Assembly: GCF_024519725.1 (NCBI RefSeq)
Contig: NZ_JALJRK010000017.1
Location: 1-64,000 of the forward strand
DNA: 64,000 nt
Direction of reading: 5' to 3'
Origin: Microvirga sp. Mcv34
Lineage (GTDB): Bacteria > Pseudomonadota > Alphaproteobacteria > Rhizobiales > Beijerinckiaceae
The notes beneath the pieces were generated by a model, which saw only the letters and a list, made by a program, of their open reading frames with translations, made no database searches and was not told where the DNA came from. Shown here one piece after another: positions 36,234-45,468 of the stretch (position 1 is the stretch's first letter; each line of letters begins with the position of its first letter). The translations under genes were made by a program, and so were the position numbers.

Positions 36234-37550
36234 ATGGTGTCGGATCTCAGCCTCGTCGCCACCGCGGCGGTTCTCTTCGGTCTTCTCCTCGGCCTTCTGG
36301 CACTCGGCGTCTGGATCGGCATCGCGCTGATCCTCGTGGGCTTCGCGGCCATCCTCATGGTCACGACCGTGCCCGTCGGCCCGGTCCTCGCCACGACCGT
36401 CTGGGCGAGTTCCGCGTCCTGGACGCTCGCGGCCCTGCCGCTCTTCATCTGGATGGGCGAGATCCTGTTCCGCACGCGCCTGTCGGAGCAGATGTTCATG
36501 GGACTGGCGCCCTGGCTCAACTGGCTGCCCGGCCGCCTGCTGCACGTGAACGTGGTGGGCTGCGGCGTCTTCGCGGCCGTGTCGGGCTCTTCCGCCGCAA
36601 CCTGCGCCACCGTGGGCAAGATCGCCCTGCCGGAGCTCAAGAAGCGCGGCTACAACGACATGATGAGCCTGGGAAGCCTCGCCGGTTCCGGCACCCTCGG
36701 CCTCCTGATCCCGCCCTCCATTCCCATGGTGGTCTATGCCATCGCGGCGAACGTGTCCGTCATCCAGGTCTTCCTCGCGGGCTTCCTGCCGGGCCTCGTC
36801 GTGATGGGTCTCTATTCGGGCTACATCATCCTGTGGTCGGCCCTCAATCCCGGCAAGTCGCCGCCGCCCGAGCCCCGGACGAGCCTCGCCTTCAAGCTCC
36901 GGAGTTCGGCGAAGCTTTTGCCCGTCCTCCTGCTGATCGCTGCCATCTTCGCCTCGCTGATCTTCGGCTGGGCGACGGCGACGGAATGCGCCGCCTGGGG
37001 GGTGACCGGCGCGCTCATCCTGGCCTGGTGGTCCGGAACCCTGACATGGACGACCTTCGTCGAGAGCCTGTTGAGCGCGACCCGCCTGACGGTCACGATC
37101 ATGCTGATCCTGGCCGGCGCCGCCTTCACCACCGCGGCCATGGCCTATACGGGCATTCCCGTGGCCCTGGCCTCATGGGTCGAGTCGCTGCACCTGTCGC
37201 CCTACGTTCTGATCGCGGCTCTCACGGTCATGTACATCCTCCTGGGTTGCCTCATCGACGGCATCTCGATGATCGTGCTCACCACGGTGGTCGTGCTGCC
37301 CATGGTGAAGCAGGCGGGCTTCGATCTCGTCTGGTTCGGCGTGTTCCTCATCATCCTCGTGGAGATGGCCCAGATCACGCCGCCGGTGGGCTTCAATCTC
37401 TTCGTGCTGCAAAACATGAGCGGGCGCGACAGCTTCACCGTGGCTCGGGCGGCCCTGCCGTTCTTTTTCCTGCTCGTCGCCGCCGTTGCCATCATCACGG
37501 CTTTTCCGGACATTGCCCTGTGGCTGCCGCGCACGGCTTTCCCGGAATAG
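36234..37550 (+). CDS. dctM: TRAP transporter large permease (DctM-type)
   Basis: A 438-residue polytopic permease using an ion gradient for uptake. The conserved GCGVFAAVSGSSAATCATVG and GSGTLGLLIPPSIPMVVYAI blocks, and ITPPVGFNLFVLQNMSG in the C-terminal half, identify the DctM family. It is the middle gene of the TRAP operon. Confidence 0.93.
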   Translation: MVSDLSLVATAAVLFGLLLGLLALGVWIGIALILVGFAAILMVTTVPVGPVLATTVWASSASWTLAALPLFIWMGEILFRTRLSEQMFMGLAPWLNWLPGRLLHVNVVGCGVFAAVSGSSAATCATVGKIALPELKKRGYNDMMSLGSLAGSGTLGLLIPPSIPMVVYAIAANVSVIQVFLAGFLPGLVVMGLYSGYIILWSALNPGKSPPPEPRTSLAFKLRSSAKLLPVLLLIAAIFASLIFGWATATECAAWGVTGALILAWWSGTLTWTTFVESLLSATRLTVTIMLILAGAAFTTAAMAYTGIPVALASWVESLHLSPYVLIAALTVMYILLGCLIDGISMIVLTTVVVLPMVKQAGFDLVWFGVFLIILVEMAQITPPVGFNLFVLQNMSGRDSFTVARAALPFFFLLVAAVAIITAFPDIALWLPRTAFPE

Positions 37551-37582
37551 ACCTTTTTATAAAAACCAGAGGGAGAATGACG

Positions 37583-38566
37583 ATGAAACACATGACACGC
37601 TTCGGACTGAGCCTTGCGGGAGCCCTGCTCATGGCGGCGCCCGCGATGGCGCAGACCAAGTGGAACCTGCCGGCTGCTTATCCGGCGGACAATTTCCACA
37701 CCGAGAACCTGAACGCCTTCGCCAAGGATGTCGCCGACGCGACCGGCGGCAAGCTGCAGATCACGGTCCACGGCAATGCCTCGCTCTTCAAGGCGCCGGA
37801 GATCAAGCGCGCGGTGCAGACCGGGCAGGCCCAGGCCGGCGAGGTGCTGATGTCGCTGCACGAGAACGAGGATCCGGTCTACGGCCTCGACGTGGTGCCC
37901 TTCCTCGCCACCTCTTTCGACCAGGCGAAGAAGCTCTGGGACGTGCAGAAGCCGGCCATCGAGAAGAAATTCGCCAGCCAGGGCCTGATGCTGCTGTTCG
38001 CTGTGCCGTGGCCGCCGCAGGGCATCTTCGCCAAGAAGGAGATCAACACGGTCGAGGACCTGAAGGGCGTCAAGTGGCGTTCCTACAATCCCGGCACCGC
38101 CCGCATCGCCGAACTCGTCGGCGCGCAACCCGTCACCGTGCAGGCGGCGGACCTGCCGCAGGCGCTGGCCACCGGCGTGGTCACCACCTTCATGACCTCG
38201 GGCGCTACCGGCTACGATTCGAAGGTGTGGGAGTCCCTGTCCTACTTCTACGACACGCAGGCCTGGATCCCGAAGAACCTGACCTTCGTCAACAAGGCTG
38301 CCTTCGACGCCCTCGACAAGCCGACCCAGGAGGCCCTGCTGAAGGCCGCCAAGACGGCCGAGGAGCGGGGTTGGACGACCGCCCAGGAAAAGACCAAGTG
38401 GTACGTCGACCAGATGGCCGCGAAGGGCATGAAGATCCAGCCGCCGAGCGCCGAGCTCAAGGCGGGCCTGCAGAAGGTCGGCGAGCAGCTGACGCAGGAT
38501 TGGCTGAAGAAGGCGGGCCCCGACGGGCAGGCCATCATCGACAGCTACAAGAAGGCCGCGATGTAG
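37583..38566 (+). CDS. dctP: TRAP transporter periplasmic solute-binding protein (DctP-type)
   Basis: A 327-residue exported binding protein: signal peptide MKHMTRFGLSLAGALLMAA with cleavage near AMAQ, then a TRAP-type fold. LKGVKWRSYNPGTARIAE contains the conserved Arg that contacts the substrate carboxylate. The ligand is an organic acid of unknown identity. GAGGGAG sits seven bases before ATG 37583 but only one base before ATG 37577, so the later start is preferred. Confidence 0.9.
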   Translation: MKHMTRFGLSLAGALLMAAPAMAQTKWNLPAAYPADNFHTENLNAFAKDVADATGGKLQITVHGNASLFKAPEIKRAVQTGQAQAGEVLMSLHENEDPVYGLDVVPFLATSFDQAKKLWDVQKPAIEKKFASQGLMLLFAVPWPPQGIFAKKEINTVEDLKGVKWRSYNPGTARIAELVGAQPVTVQAADLPQALATGVVTTFMTSGATGYDSKVWESLSYFYDTQAWIPKNLTFVNKAAFDALDKPTQEALLKAAKTAEERGWTTAQEKTKWYVDQMAAKGMKIQPPSAELKAGLQKVGEQLTQDWLKKAGPDGQAIIDSYKKAAM

Positions 38567-38574
38567 GCCTGGAT

Positions 38575-38800
38575 GTTGTCAGGAAGGCGTCATCCCGGAC
38601 GGCATGAGCCGATCCGGGATCGCCACCAGAATAAGGCATTGTTCTCGTCACGCGATCCCGGGTTCCGCTAGAGCCTCGGACCCAAAAGTGGACACCACTT
38701 TTGGGATTCATCCGATGCTCCTTCTCTTGGCTGGCGCATCAGATGAGGTGGAAAACTGGGTCCACTTTTCCGTGCGATGCGCTAGGCGGACCCGGGATGA
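38575..38800. repeat. Intergenic repeats downstream of the TRAP operon
   Basis: A GTCATCCCGGACGGC / GATCCGGGATCGC block (about 38589-38625) is followed by a palindromic CCAAAAGTGGACACCACTTTTGG and the core CCACTTTTCCGTGCGATGCGCTAG at 38762-38785. Nearly the same core appears at 39371-39394. The block fills the gap before the OsmC gene. Confidence 0.65.
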
Positions 38801-38807
38801 CGCTTTT

Positions 38808-39230
38808 CTAAGCCAGGGTGAAATCCATCGTGATTTCGGCGTTGAGCACCTTGGAGACAGGGCAGTTCTTCTCCGCCGCGCGGGCCAGTTCCTCGAACTT
38901 GGCGCGGTCGATGCCCGGCACATTGGCGTTGAGCGTCAGGGCCGACTTCTTGATCGCGAATCCGCTGCCCTCCTGCTCGAGGGAGACGACCGCCTCGGTG
39001 GAGAGCTCGGTGGGCGTGAAGCCGGCGCCCTGGAGCTGGAAGGCAAGGGCCATGGTGAAGCAGCCGGCATGGGCGGCGGCGATCAGTTCCTCCGGGTTCG
39101 TGCCCTTCTCGTTCTCGAAACGGGTCTTGAAGGAATAGGGCGTCGAGGATAGGACGCCGGAATCCGACGTGAGATGGCCGGTGCCATCCTTGCCCGTCCC
39201 CTGCCAAACGGCTCTTGCCTTGCGATTCAT
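38808..39230 (-). CDS. OsmC-family peroxiredoxin-like protein
   Basis: A 140-residue protein. Reactive Cys57 in AAHAGCFTMAL and resolving Cys123 in EKNCPVSKVL match the two-Cys OsmC/Ohr fold that reduces organic hydroperoxides. PYSFKTRFENEKGTNPEELI carries the family's Arg and Glu. The sequence resembles the OsmC rather than the Ohr branch. Dispersed repeats border it on both sides. Confidence 0.88.
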   Translation of the reverse strand: MNRKARAVWQGTGKDGTGHLTSDSGVLSSTPYSFKTRFENEKGTNPEELIAAAHAGCFTMALAFQLQGAGFTPTELSTEAVVSLEQEGSGFAIKKSALTLNANVPGIDRAKFEELARAAEKNCPVSKVLNAEITMDFTLA

Positions 39231-39249
39231 CGTGATCTCCTTCTGCGGA

Positions 39250-39400
39250 TGGGTGCGGAGCATCGGACCCAAAAGCGGCCCCGTTTGGGGGAGCCGCATC
39301 CGATGCTCAACACCTTGAAAGGCGCATCGTTCGGGGCGGACCCGGAGGGCCGCGCCAGCGAAAGCCGGGTCCACTTTTCCGCGCGATGCGCTAGTGATCT
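39250..39400. repeat. Intergenic repeat upstream of osmC-like gene
   Basis: It contains GCATCGGACCCAAAAGCGGCCC near 39258, its partner half CATCCGATGCTC near 39298, and the core CCACTTTTCCGCGCGATGCGCTAG at 39371-39394. This is a second copy of the 38.7-kb element, about 600 bases away and on the other side of the osmC-like gene. Confidence 0.65.
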
Positions 39401-39456
39401 AGGACAGATCGGGCCGGGCTCCAGAGTGCCGGCCTCATTCGAGTTGCGAGTTCGTG

Positions 39457-40101
39457 ATGTCGCTTATCAACCAAGTCCGTCTGCGCCCGCGGCTTCTCGG
39501 AGCAGGTCTCGTCGTCGTTCTGGTCTTCGTGATCCTGCCATCCTCCTGGCCGATCAATTCGCGCGTACTCGTGTCCTGGGATCTCGGCGTCGTAGTCTAT
39601 CTCCTGCTCGCCGGCGCCATGGCGGCGCGGTCCACGACCACCATGATGCAGGACCGCGCCGTTAAGGAGGACGAGGCGGCCGCCGTCGTGCTCGCCCTGA
39701 CGCTCGCGGCCTCCGTCGCAAGCCTTGCCGCCATCGCGGTGGAACTCGCCGGCATTCGTGACGGCGGAGCCGAAGGGCAGGGCTTCCACCTGGCCATCGC
39801 GGGCATCACCATTCTCTGTTCGTGGTTCTTCGTGCACACGATCTACGCCATCCATTACGCTCACGAATATTACGGCGACAAAGGCGAGCGGCAGGGCCTC
39901 GCTTTTCCGCACAAGGATCGGCCCGATTACTGGGACTTCCTCTATTTCTCGTTCAATCTCGGAGCCGCCGCCCAGACGTCGGACGTGGTCATCGTGTCCA
40001 AGCGCATGCGGCGCCTGGCACTCGCCCACACGATCCTGTCCTTCCTGTTCAACACCACGATTCTCGCGCTCGCGGTGAACGTGGGGGCGGGACTGCTTTA
40101 G
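39457..40101 (+). CDS. DUF1345 membrane protein
   Basis: A 214-residue membrane protein with five hydrophobic segments. YAIHYAHEYYGDKG, DYWDFLYFSFNLGAAAQTSD and SFLFNTTILALAVN are DUF1345 hallmarks. The WDFLYFSF motif resembles pore regions of small channel proteins, but function is unproven. A GTG one codon upstream is an alternative start. Confidence 0.85.
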   Translation: MSLINQVRLRPRLLGAGLVVVLVFVILPSSWPINSRVLVSWDLGVVVYLLLAGAMAARSTTTMMQDRAVKEDEAAAVVLALTLAASVASLAAIAVELAGIRDGGAEGQGFHLAIAGITILCSWFFVHTIYAIHYAHEYYGDKGERQGLAFPHKDRPDYWDFLYFSFNLGAAAQTSDVVIVSKRMRRLALAHTILSFLFNTTILALAVNVGAGLL

Positions 40102-40197
40102 GCCCTGGGCTCTCAGGCCCGCCCGCCTTGCACGACCACCATCGTTATGCAGAAATCGCCGCTGAAAGCGTGTGATCCAGACCCAGCGAAGGAACCG

Positions 40198-40752
40198 ATG
40201 CTCACCACCCCGGCGATTGCCGCTTCCGTCCCGATCCTCGAAACCGAGCGCCTCGTCCTGCGGGGCCACCGAGCGGACGATTTCGCCGCTTGCTTCACGC
40301 TCTGGACGGACCCGGAGGTGACGCGCTTCATCGGCGGCAAGCCCTCGACGCAGGAGGAGGTCTGGGGACGGTTGCTGCGCTATGTGGGGCACTGGGCGAT
40401 GCTCGGGTTCGGCTATTGGGTGATCACCGAGAAAGAGACCGGCCGCTTCATGGGCGAGGTCGGGTTCGCCGATTTCAGGCGCGAGATCGATCCTTCCCTC
40501 GATGGCATGCCGGAGATCGGTTGGGTTCTCGCGCCTGCTTGCCAGGGCAAAGGCTACGCCACCGAGGCCGCGCAGGCGGCGATCCGGTGGGGCGAGACAC
40601 ATTTCGGACCCGGCCGTACCGCCTGCATCATCGCGCCGGAGAACGGGGCCTCGATCCGGGTGGCGGAACGCTGCGGCTACCGGGAGTTCCGTCGCACGAC
40701 CTACAAGGATAAGCCCACGATCATGTTCGTCCGGGACAACCCGGGCGCTTAG
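40198..40752 (+). CDS. GNAT-family N-acetyltransferase
   Basis: A 184-residue enzyme of the RimJ/RimL-like GNAT branch: LETERLVLRGHRADDF at the N-terminus, acetyl-CoA loop LAPACQGKGYATEAAQAAI, and ENGASIRVAERCGYREFRR. The substrate is unknown. AAGGAACC lies just before the ATG; an in-frame ATG 51 bases upstream is less well placed. Confidence 0.88.
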   Translation: MLTTPAIAASVPILETERLVLRGHRADDFAACFTLWTDPEVTRFIGGKPSTQEEVWGRLLRYVGHWAMLGFGYWVITEKETGRFMGEVGFADFRREIDPSLDGMPEIGWVLAPACQGKGYATEAAQAAIRWGETHFGPGRTACIIAPENGASIRVAERCGYREFRRTTYKDKPTIMFVRDNPGA

Positions 40753-40779
40753 CGCCTCGTGCGGACCCGGAGGCCCGCG

Positions 40780-41328
40780 TCACCCGTCGGGATCCTCGTC
40801 CGGATCCCAATCGATCACATCCCGGGCCACATCGAACCGGAAGCCGGCCCGCGCCATGGCGGCGAGATCCTTGTCGCGATTGGGCGCCCGCTCGCCGGGC
40901 CGGAACGGCCCGAGCTTGCGGCGGCGGGCGAAGGCGCGGGCGGCCTGCTCCTCGTCACCCTCGTCGCCCTCGAGCGCGGCCGCGATGGCGGTGCGATCGA
41001 CGCCCTTGGCGGAGAGCTTGGCCTGAATGGCGCGGGCGGAGCCGCCCCGGCGACGCAGGGTGGCGACCCGGGCCTCCGCATAGCGGGTATCGTCGATGAG
41101 GCCGGTCCTGAGGCTCTTCGCCACCACCTCGTCGATCATGTCCTGGAACCCGGCCGGATCCTCGCCGCGCAGGCGGCAGCGCTTGTCCACCTTGCGCCGC
41201 AGCACGCGGCGCAGATTCTCGGCCGAGGAGGCATAGCGTTCGAGATAGGCGAGGGCCGCCCGCTGCAGGTAGGCGGGCGTCACCTGCCGCGGCGGCTTGC
41301 GGAGGGGTTTGCCGGTCTCGTCCGTCAT
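40780..41328 (-). CDS. recX: RecX regulatory protein
   Basis: A 182-residue helical protein of the RecX family, which limits RecA filament growth. Conserved features are YLERYASSAENLRRVLRRKV, the LIDDTRYAEARVATLRRRGGS helix and the KGVDRTAIAAAL repeat. It overlaps the stop of the upstream PAP2 gene by four bases. recA is not in the window. Confidence 0.87.
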   Translation of the reverse strand: MTDETGKPLRKPPRQVTPAYLQRAALAYLERYASSAENLRRVLRRKVDKRCRLRGEDPAGFQDMIDEVVAKSLRTGLIDDTRYAEARVATLRRRGGSARAIQAKLSAKGVDRTAIAAALEGDEGDEEQAARAFARRRKLGPFRPGERAPNRDKDLAAMARAGFRFDVARDVIDWDPDEDPDG

Positions 41329-42077
41329 TCTGGCTTCGCATCGGAAGGCGGCGTGAGCTCGCCCGGCTTTTCGACCTGCCCCCGACGCTGCAGCTGGAGC
41401 GCCACGAACCAGCACAGGGACGCCCAGGCGGCGCCGACAGCCCATCCGGCGACGACGTCGCTCGGCCAGTGCACGCCGAGATAGACCCGGCTGATGCCGA
41501 CCAGGAGGGTCATGACGATGGCCAGCCCCATGATGAAGGTGCTGACGCGCCGGCTCTTCTCCACCCTGGCGAGCAGGGCACCGAGGGTCAGGTAGGTGAT
41601 GGCCGACATCATGGCATGGCCGCTCGGGAAGCTCGCCGTGTAAACCCGCGTCGCGTGCGGCACGAGATCCGGACGAGGGCGCTCGAACCCGAGCTTCAGC
41701 CCCGTGGACAGGAGCGTGCCACCGACGATGGCGACCAACACCAGGATGGCCGCGCCACGCTTGCCGGCCATGAGCAGATAGACGACGGCCGCCAGGGTGA
41801 TCAGCGTCAGGATCGCGTAGCCGCCGAGGCCGGTGAAGTCCCTGGCCGATTCCTCGAGCCAGGAGGGCCCGAGCGGATTGGCCGGGTTCTGCGGATCGCG
41901 CAGGGCCAGCAGGAGGTGGCTGTCGAGGGCGTGGGTCTCCCCTTCGCTCACCTCGTCGGCCAGCGCGATGAACGCCCAGGCGAAGAACCCGCAGGCGGAC
42001 AGGGACAGGAGTGGGCCGACCTCGTTGAGGCGCAGACGAAACCACAGGCGCGTGGCGGGGGCGAGAAGCGTATTCAT
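41325..42077 (-). CDS. PAP2-family membrane phosphatase
   Basis: A 250-residue membrane protein with about six segments and the three PAP2 motifs: KLGFERPRP, PSGHAM, and SRVYLGVHWPSDVVAG with the catalytic His. The family dephosphorylates lipid phosphates such as undecaprenyl pyrophosphate or phosphatidate. It is cotranscribed with recX by overlap. Confidence 0.9.
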   Translation of the reverse strand: MNTLLAPATRLWFRLRLNEVGPLLSLSACGFFAWAFIALADEVSEGETHALDSHLLLALRDPQNPANPLGPSWLEESARDFTGLGGYAILTLITLAAVVYLLMAGKRGAAILVLVAIVGGTLLSTGLKLGFERPRPDLVPHATRVYTASFPSGHAMMSAITYLTLGALLARVEKSRRVSTFIMGLAIVMTLLVGISRVYLGVHWPSDVVAGWAVGAAWASLCWFVALQLQRRGQVEKPGELTPPSDAKPE

Positions 42078-42172
42078 GGCTCCCTGAGATAGGAGAGTGG
42101 GGCGCGTCTGGCGAGGGGCATGGGATGAGTGCGCGAGAGATGTCGTCTCAGACCCTGACGGTTACCCTCCAT

Positions 42173-42263
42173 GTCATCACCGGCTTTGTGCCGGTGATCC
42201 CGATCGGAAAGGTAAAGCGCTTCAAGCAATCGGGATGGCCGGCACAAGGCCGGCCATGACGAC
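42173..42263. repeat. Double-hairpin intergenic repeat
   Basis: TCACCGGC (42177-42184) pairs with GCCGGTGA (42190-42197). A second hairpin, ATGGCCGG...CCGGCCAT, spans about 42235-42257. The same two-hairpin design is at 11.39-11.51 kb and in part at 0.15 kb. Confidence 0.65.
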
Positions 42264-42279
42264 GGAGGCACCATTGCCT

Positions 42280-43473
42280 TCACACCTCCAGCCGCTTCTG
42301 CCATCCCCCCGGCGCGGTGATGCTGCCGAGGTTGAGCCACTCGGCCATCAGGCGAAGCTCTTCGCCGAGGGCGGGAGCGATGGCGTCCGGAGCCACGGAG
42401 GCTTCCGGGTGGATCGAGTGCACGATGAGATTGCCCGCCGCCCGGTCGGCCTTCAGGTCCACGCGGGCGACGATTGTCTCGCCGAGCACGAAGGGCAGGC
42501 AGTAATAGCCGAATTCCCGCTTCTCGGCCGGCGTGTAGATCTCGATCCGGTATCGGAAATCGAACAGACGTTCCGTGCGCGTGCGCTCCCAGACGATGGG
42601 ATCGAAGGGCGACACGAGGGCCCGGGCCTCGACCCGGCGGGGGACCTTGGCCTGCGGGTCGAGATAGACCGGGCCGTTCCAGCCCTCCACCGTGACGGGA
42701 ACGAGATCGCCGGCCTCCACCAGTTCGGGAATGCGGGCCTTCGCGTCCTGCGGCTCCAGGCGGAAATAGTCGCGCAGGCAGCGCTCGGACGCGATGCCGA
42801 GCGCCTGGATGGAGTGCCGCAGCAGCTCGCGCTGTGCCTCTTCGATCGAAGGTGTCGGGACGTTCAGGACGTCCGAAGGGAAAACCCGCTCCGGCAGGTC
42901 GTAGATGCGCTCGAAGCCGCGCCGCGTGGCGGTGGTGACCTCCCCGGCCCAGAACAGCCATTCCAGGGCCCGCTTGCCGTCGCTCCAGCCCCACCAGGAG
43001 CCCTGCCCCTTGTGCCCGCCGGACAATTCGCCCGCGGCCATGGGGCCCTGCGTGGCGATCTCACGGCGCACCTCCTCGATGAAGCCACGCTTTTCCTGGC
43101 CGAATTTGGCAAGCCCGCCATAGATGCCTTCGCCCCGCCGGGCGCGCTCCATCCGCCAGCGGAAGAGAGGCTGCAGGTCGAGCCGGATCAGCGAGGCCTC
43201 ATGGCCCCAGTACTCGAAGGTCTCGCGCTTCCGGGCATGCCAGGCGAGCGTCTCGAGGAGGTTGCGGTCATAGGCCCCGATCCGCGAGAAGAGCGGCATG
43301 TAATGGGCCCGGACCAGCACGTTCACCGAATCGATCTGCAGCAGGTGCGAGCGCTGGAGCACGCGGCTCACATGCCGCCTGGAGGTGGATGCGGGCCGGG
43401 CTTCGTGAAGCCCTTGGGCGGCGAGCGCGATGCGCCGGGCCTGGGCGAGACTGAGTTTGGTGCGGGGTGCCAT
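42280..43473 (-). CDS. YcaQ/AlkZ-like DNA glycosylase (HTH_42 family)
   Basis: A 397-residue protein of the winged-helix HTH_42 family. Known members are the crosslink glycosylases E. coli YcaQ and Streptomyces AlkZ. The catalytic motif Q-x-D appears as Gln46-Ile-Asp48 in [11 protein letters not shown], followed by [21 protein letters not shown] and [12 protein letters not shown] further support it. Expected role: removal of bulky N-alkyl purines or unhooking of interstrand crosslinks. A LexA-type box lies five bases before the start. Confidence 0.87.
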   Translation of the reverse strand: MAPRTKLSLAQARRIALAAQGLHEARPASTSRRHVSRVLQRSHLLQIDSVNVLVRAHYMPLFSRIGAYDRNLLETLAWHARKRETFEYWGHEASLIRLDLQPLFRWRMERARRGEGIYGGLAKFGQEKRGFIEEVRREIATQGPMAAGELSGGHKGQGSWWGWSDGKRALEWLFWAGEVTTATRRGFERIYDLPERVFPSDVLNVPTPSIEEAQRELLRHSIQALGIASERCLRDYFRLEPQDAKARIPELVEAGDLVPVTVEGWNGPVYLDPQAKVPRRVEARALVSPFDPIVWERTRTERLFDFRYRIEIYTPAEKREFGYYCLPFVLGETIVARVDLKADRAAGNLIVHSIHPEASVAPDAIAPALGEELRLMAEWLNLGSITAPGGWQKRLEV

Positions 43474-43477
43474 GAGC

Positions 43478-43492
43478 GAACAATACCGGAAC
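43478..43492 (-). promoter_or_regulatory. Putative LexA operator of the YcaQ-like glycosylase gene
   Basis: GAACAATACCGGAAC on the plus strand is GAAC-N7-GAAC (GTTC-N7-GTTC towards the gene). It ends four bases from the start codon, so bound LexA could block transcription initiation or early elongation. The motif is seen; the regulation is inferred. Confidence 0.5.
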
Positions 43493-43750
43493 ACTGTCGT
43501 GGGGCGCCAGAGCCGCAACATCGTCGAAAGGCGAAACGCGGCGGAACCTGTGGATCTTTGTCCCAGCTCGGTCCCTGGTGACCCGAGGCTCCCAGGAACT
43601 CTGACAGCCGGCATCTTTTCGGTTCTGCAAACGCGTTGCGATGTGAACCGGCCGTTCTTGCATTTTGGCAAGATCGGCTTGGCGTCCTGCAGTCTCGTAA
43701 CGTCACAGTCCTGGGTCTATCTTCACCGCAACATTGATGGAGACAGCACC

Positions 43751-44689
43751 ATGAAGCTGACGGGAATTCACCATTTGACGGCCGTGACCGCCGACGCGCC
43801 GGGCAACCACGCCTTCTACACCCAGTCGCTGGGCCTTCGCCTCGTGAAGAAGACCGTGAACCAGGACGACGTGAGCGCCTACCATCTGTTCTACGCCGAT
43901 AGAAAGGCTTCGCCCGGCACCGACATCACCTTCTTCGACTGGCCGGTCGAGCGTGAGCGTCGCGGCACGCACAGCATCTCGCAGACCGCCATGCGTGTGA
44001 ATGGTGAGAAGGCGCTGCAATGGTGGAAGGACCGCTTCGGCGGCCTCGGCATCGAGAGCGGGTCCATCGTGGAGCGTGACGGGCGGCTCAGCCTCGACTT
44101 CGAGGATTTCGAGGGCCAGCGTCTCAGCCTCGTTGACGACGGTGGACAGGGCGAGGCGCATCCGTGGGAGCGCAGCCCAGTGCCGGTCGAGTACCAGATC
44201 CGCGGGCTCGGTCCGATCCGGATCAGCGTTCCGAAGCTCGAGCGGACGGCTCGCGTCCTGACAGAGGCCATGGATATGCGCGCCGTTCGCGAGTATCGCG
44301 TCGGCGATACGCCGGTTCACGTTTTCGAGATGGGCGAGGGTGGACCTGCGGCGGAGCTGCATGTCGCCGTGGAACCCGGATTGTCTCCGGCCCGGCCGGG
44401 CGCCGGTGGCGTGCATCATGTGGCCTTCCGCACACCGAACGAGCAGACCTACCAGGAATGCTGGGAGCGGCTGCAATCCCTCAGGGCGCCTTCCAGCGGC
44501 CCCGTCGACCGCTACTATTTCCAGAGCCTGTACTTCCGTGAGCCGAATGGCATCCTGTTCGAGATCGCAACGGACGGTCCGGGCTTCGCCACGGACGAGC
44601 CCATGGACAAGCTCGGCGAACGCCTGTCCCTGCCGCCCTTCCTGGAGGCCCGGCGAACTCAGATCGAAGCGGGTCTCAAGCCGCTCTGA
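43751..44689 (+). CDS. VOC-family ring-cleaving dioxygenase-like protein
   Basis: A 312-residue protein with two glyoxalase/VOC modules. GIHHLTAVT (His), [20 protein letters not shown] (His) and [16 protein letters not shown] (Glu) provide the usual metal ligands. The length and [14 protein letters not shown] match the MhqO/PcpA-like hydroquinone dioxygenase group. The substrate is not determined. Confidence 0.85.
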   Translation: MKLTGIHHLTAVTADAPGNHAFYTQSLGLRLVKKTVNQDDVSAYHLFYADRKASPGTDITFFDWPVERERRGTHSISQTAMRVNGEKALQWWKDRFGGLGIESGSIVERDGRLSLDFEDFEGQRLSLVDDGGQGEAHPWERSPVPVEYQIRGLGPIRISVPKLERTARVLTEAMDMRAVREYRVGDTPVHVFEMGEGGPAAELHVAVEPGLSPARPGAGGVHHVAFRTPNEQTYQECWERLQSLRAPSSGPVDRYYFQSLYFREPNGILFEIATDGPGFATDEPMDKLGERLSLPPFLEARRTQIEAGLKPL

Positions 44690-44726
44690 TCGAAGCGCCG
44701 TCGTCTGAGAAGGACCGCAGGAGTTG

Positions 44727-44757
44727 AAACCATCCCGCACTGGTTGCGGGATGGTTT
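44727..44757 (+). terminator. Intrinsic terminator after the VOC gene
   Basis: AAACCATCCCGCA (44727-44739) pairs with TGCGGGATGGTTT (44745-44757) across a 5-base loop. TTTTGC follows at the end of the right arm. It lies 38 bases past the VOC stop. The region from there to 44920 is AT-rich and is probably the promoter of the next operon. Confidence 0.85.
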
Positions 44758-44920
44758 TGCTCTATAAACCTATCAGGTTTCGAAGCCGCTACGTTTGAAT
44801 AACCATGACTGGACAACACGGGCATTTTAGCCGCTTTTACTTCCGTAGCGGAGTTGTGTAACGCTTTGATCAAATTTATGTGTTTCTATCGCTTATATTA
44901 ATGTTCCGTAGGGGATCTGC

Positions 44921-45439
44921 ATGCTTGGCGCCAAGATGAGAACGGGCCTGCTGGGAACGTTTATCGCGTTCCTGGGTATTTTCGGCGTGGCCTATGCCGC
45001 GTCGCTGCCGGCTCCCAAGGAGCGGCCGATCCTCACGATCTCGGGGAAGATCAGCGTCACCAACAAGGACAACACGGCCCAGTTCGATCGCGCGATGCTG
45101 GAATCGATGGGTCTTGTCACCGTCGAGACCACGACGCCGTGGCACGAGGGCAAGGTGAAGTTCGAAGGCGTTCCCATGGACAAGCTGATGAAGCTGGTCG
45201 GAGCCTCCGGACAGAGAGTCGTGGTCGTGGCGCTGAACGACTACACGACCGAGATCCCGATGGAGGATTTCTCAAAATACAACGTGATTCTCTCCATCAA
45301 GCGCGACGGCGAATACATGTCCGTGCGCGACAAGGGACCCTTGTTCATCATCTATCCCTATGACAGCAATCCGGATCTGAAGAGCCAGACCTATTTCGCG
45401 CGCTCGGCCTGGCAGGTCGCCAGGATCGACGTGAAATAG
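44921..45439 (+). CDS. Cysteine-free sulfite-oxidase-fold (Moco-like) exported protein
   Basis: A 172-residue protein with an N-terminal signal or anchor (about 6-26, AYAAS) and a compact domain resembling the molybdopterin-binding fold of sulfite oxidase: ILTISGKISV, GVPMDKLMKLVGA, VVVALNDYTTEIPMEDF and GPLFIIYPYDS. It contains no Cys at all, so the Mo-ligating Cys of catalytic members is absent. It is probably a periplasmic binding or sensing domain. The downstream GGDEF/EAL gene starts 29 bases later. Confidence 0.75.
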   Translation: MLGAKMRTGLLGTFIAFLGIFGVAYAASLPAPKERPILTISGKISVTNKDNTAQFDRAMLESMGLVTVETTTPWHEGKVKFEGVPMDKLMKLVGASGQRVVVVALNDYTTEIPMEDFSKYNVILSIKRDGEYMSVRDKGPLFIIYPYDSNPDLKSQTYFARSAWQVARIDVK

Positions 45440-45468
45440 CAAGGGTAGGCAGGGGCGGAGGCCTCCCA

